Source of the DNA: Schistosoma haematobium
Lineage: Eukaryota; Platyhelminthes; Trematoda; Strigeidida; Schistosomatidae
Assembly: GCF_000699445.3 (NCBI RefSeq)
Contig: NC_067200.1
Span: 1,550,001 to 1,614,000, forward strand
Direction: 5' to 3'
Length of the DNA: 64,000 nucleotides
The number at the start of each line of letters is the position of its first letter. Position 1 is the first letter of the stretch. Below are positions 62,701-64,000 of this stretch, piece by piece. Below the pieces are notes generated by a model. It ran no database searches. It was not told where the DNA came from and saw only the letters and a list, made by a program, of their open reading frames with translations. The position numbers were made by a program, and so were the translations under genes.

Positions 62701-63511
62701 CCGTCCTACCCACTATAATTTAGACTATTGAGTAGTAGTAACGCAAACTATTACACCCAAAATTTAAGCGATGACACGAGGGTTTGCGGAGATCATCGAA
62801 TTTTTTTAGATAACATCGCGGATTGATATGAGTTAAACAGTCAATGAAATTTAGGAAGAACCCGGGGTTAGATTCTCAGGGAGATCATGGATGCACATTG
62901 CTGAGTAGTCCCATACTGAAACGAAATAGATATTCAGTATTTCCTAGATTTTAATCGTTACTTTGAAAAAAGTTCATTAATGATATTGACTATAAAATTA
63001 ATAATAATCACTCATGTACACTTAACTCCGCCTGGAGCTCATCTGGAGCTACTACCGGTCCCAAGCCCGGATAAAGGAGGAGGGTTGAACATGGAGTGTT
63101 AGCGATCCCATCCGGTAGAAAACTAACCCGCTAAAAAAAACGCTAAACAGAAAGTAAGTACCGTTTTATACTTACATCAATAGTATGTGTACTTGATGCA
63201 TCAATTGGGATATTCAAATGATTTTCTTTATTTTCATATTCTTCATAATGTTTATAAAGTATATGATGAATGTTTTGAAGTGTTTCTTCTACTTTATCAT
63301 GAGCTGATTGAATTGTTTCCAATGACTTATCATTATTTAATAAATTTGGATATTCTTGACGAATTGATAAAATTTTATCAACTAATTGATCCAAATATGT
63401 ATCGGTTAATACATTAGCAAAACCTTTAGATTTTTGTAAAATTTTATTGAATTCCAATGATGATGATGATGATGAAGAGAATGGTGGAAGTTTCTTTCCC
63501 AAATGATCAGC
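59800..63511 (-). CDS. Unrecognised coiled-coil protein, last three exons (5' part beyond right edge)
   Basis: Three exons join in phase: 63511-63176 (112 codons), 61628-61377 (84 codons) and 59994-59800 (64 codons plus TAA). Acceptors are AAAG|GCTGAT, TTAG|ATCGAT and TTCAG|TATACA; donors are GAT|GTAAGT and CAA|GTAATT. The protein opens here with ADHLGKKLPPF and a serine run. It continues with amphipathic, Leu- and Glu-rich helices (FANVLTDTYLDQLVDKIL, NNLKRLLLANEKLENGLQ) that look like coiled coil, separated by a Thr-rich loop. It ends in a low-complexity Ser/Thr tail encoded by TCA and ACA repeats. Dynactin subunit 2 (dynamitin) came to mind from helix spacing, but no motif proves it, so I give no function. 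Codon use and splice sites match the neighbouring real genes. Frame-0 junctions through all three exons make chance assembly unlikely. Confidence 0.75.
60105..60530 (+). repeat. (AAAT)n-tailed repeat family, copy truncated at both ends
   Basis: It begins within the family at CAGCTCTCCATCTCCAAGTG and ends at GAATGATTTATGTGGAGCTT without a tail. It starts about 110 bp upstream of the last exon of the coiled-coil gene. Confidence 0.65.
60672..60790 (+). repeat. Short repeat equal to the RTE 5' end, copy 4
   Basis: It contains CCCGCCTGGAGCCCCTCTGA, AGTCCCAATCCCGGATAAAA and AAAACTAACTGGCTAAAAAA. It lies in an intron of the coiled-coil gene. Confidence 0.7.
61112..61345 (-). mobile_element. tRNA-related SINE in coiled-coil gene intron, sense orientation
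   Basis: The tail ATCAGAAGGGTTTTTATGG (61120) and head ACCACTAGACCACTATAG (61318) bracket a mutated ribozyme (GACTGTTTCATCATCCTAG). It ends about 30 bp before the donor of the 61377-61628 exon. Confidence 0.65.
62765..62960 (+). mobile_element. Very degenerate hammerhead SINE
   Basis: It retains GATCATGGATGCACATTGCT, then GAGTAGTCCCATACTGAAAC and GAAATAGATATTCAGTA. This is recognisable as the family, with an eroded core. It lies in the intron between the first two visible exons of the coiled-coil gene. Confidence 0.5.
63024..63148 (+). repeat. Short repeat equal to the RTE 5' end, copy 5
   Basis: It contains AACTCCGCCTGGAGCTCATC, CCGGTCCCAAGCCCGGATAA and AACTAACCCGCTAAAAAAAA. It ends about 28 bp before the donor side of the 63176-63511 exon. 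Confidence 0.75.
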
Positions 63512-63654
63512 CTTTCATCCATTCAATACAAAATAAAAAGTAGGTTTCTTATACATCGTTTTTTATCAAGTTATATTTATCATTATCAATAATGCTTGAA
63601 ATGAATTGAGGAAGAGTGAAATACCGTATAGTTAACAAGAAGTTGACATAACTT

Positions 63655-64000
63655 CACTTGGTGTTGTTTTATTTGTATCTTCCAATTGCTAATTAGGACT
63701 GCAATCGATCAGTCTCTTGTTGGCATATATGCAAATTGCTTTTAAAGCAAAGATGGATAGTGGCTAGCAGTGGAATCCAGGACATGCGTTTCGTTCTATT
63801 GGGGATTCGTCAGCTGGATGCACCTGCATCCCAGAGATGATGTTCACTCCAAGACTCGAGCCGAATACTGTTCGCTTCAGACGCCATCGCGTTATCAACT
63901 TAGTTACTGAGTCCTGACAGCCACCTGTTTGTGCAATGGGGTGAGGTTTAAATTCACTCGGTGTTGTTTTACATGTATCTTCCCATTGTTATTTAGGAAT
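63655..64000 (-). repeat. Tandem Smα-like hammerhead units, 300-bp period, running off the right edge
   Basis: GGTGTTGTTTTATTTGTATC at 63660 recurs as GGTGTTGTTTTACATGTATC at 63960, exactly 300 bp later, so at least one full unit and the start of a second lie head to tail. The unit contains, in minus orientation, a hammerhead at 63774-63819 (core CUGACGA, GAAA, GUC, stem I AUCCAG/CUGGAU; stem II weakened), a B-box-like segment, and CAGTAACTAAG-type sequence shared with 47870. Tandem arrangement is how self-cleaving repeats release unit-length RNAs. Confidence 0.75.

Noticed and set aside
59800..63511. Assigning the right-hand gene to dynamitin (dynactin subunit 2)
   Set aside because: Only general helix and Leu spacing are alike; no diagnostic motif was found, so no symbol is given.

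Overview
The window is eukaryotic nuclear DNA from a trematode, most likely a Schistosoma species. It is AT-rich, has small exons with GT/AG introns of up to about 4 kb, and carries Smα-type SINEs with hammerhead ribozymes, RTE and CR1/Jockey LINEs, a Penelope-like element and gypsy-type remnants. The species cannot be resolved from the sequence. There are no operons, CRISPR arrays or other prokaryotic features.

Four host genes could be assembled by hand from exon similarity, splice sites and phase. (1) The last exon of a trans-2-enoyl-CoA reductase (TECR) is at 836-963 on the plus strand. (2) A complete SYF1/XAB2-type HAT-repeat splicing factor lies on the minus strand: 17 coding exons from 26349 down to 5906, 889 residues, every junction in phase. 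(3) A complete NME6-like nucleoside diphosphate kinase lies on the minus strand: 6 exons from 55240 down to 41130, 150 residues, with the catalytic His present. (4) The last three exons of an unrecognised coiled-coil protein lie on the minus strand at 63511-59800; the gene continues past the right edge. TECR and XAB2 are convergent. The other three genes are in tandem on the minus strand but are separated by several kb of repeats.

The rest is mostly mobile DNA. From 27.5 to 35.8 kb a minus-strand RTE LINE is split by a younger, uninterrupted CR1/Jockey-type element and also carries an 85-bp hairpin insertion with a 13-bp target duplication; a second RTE copy follows on the plus strand. From 35.9 to 43 kb there are eroded LTR-retrotransposon pieces (gag, duplicated LTR-like blocks). 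Intron 4 of the kinase gene holds a decayed Penelope-like element (RT plus GIY-YIG) followed by a hammerhead-containing repeat. A family of about 500 bp with an (AAAT)n tail occurs about 14 times, and a 110-bp repeat matching the 5' end of the RTE element occurs six times, always on the plus strand.

The most interesting content is the set of hammerhead ribozymes embedded in SINEs. At least two copies (48427-48472 and 59459-59504) keep the whole core, stem I, stem II and a self-complementary helix III. Others form large palindromes, and one sits in a 300-bp-period tandem array at the right edge.
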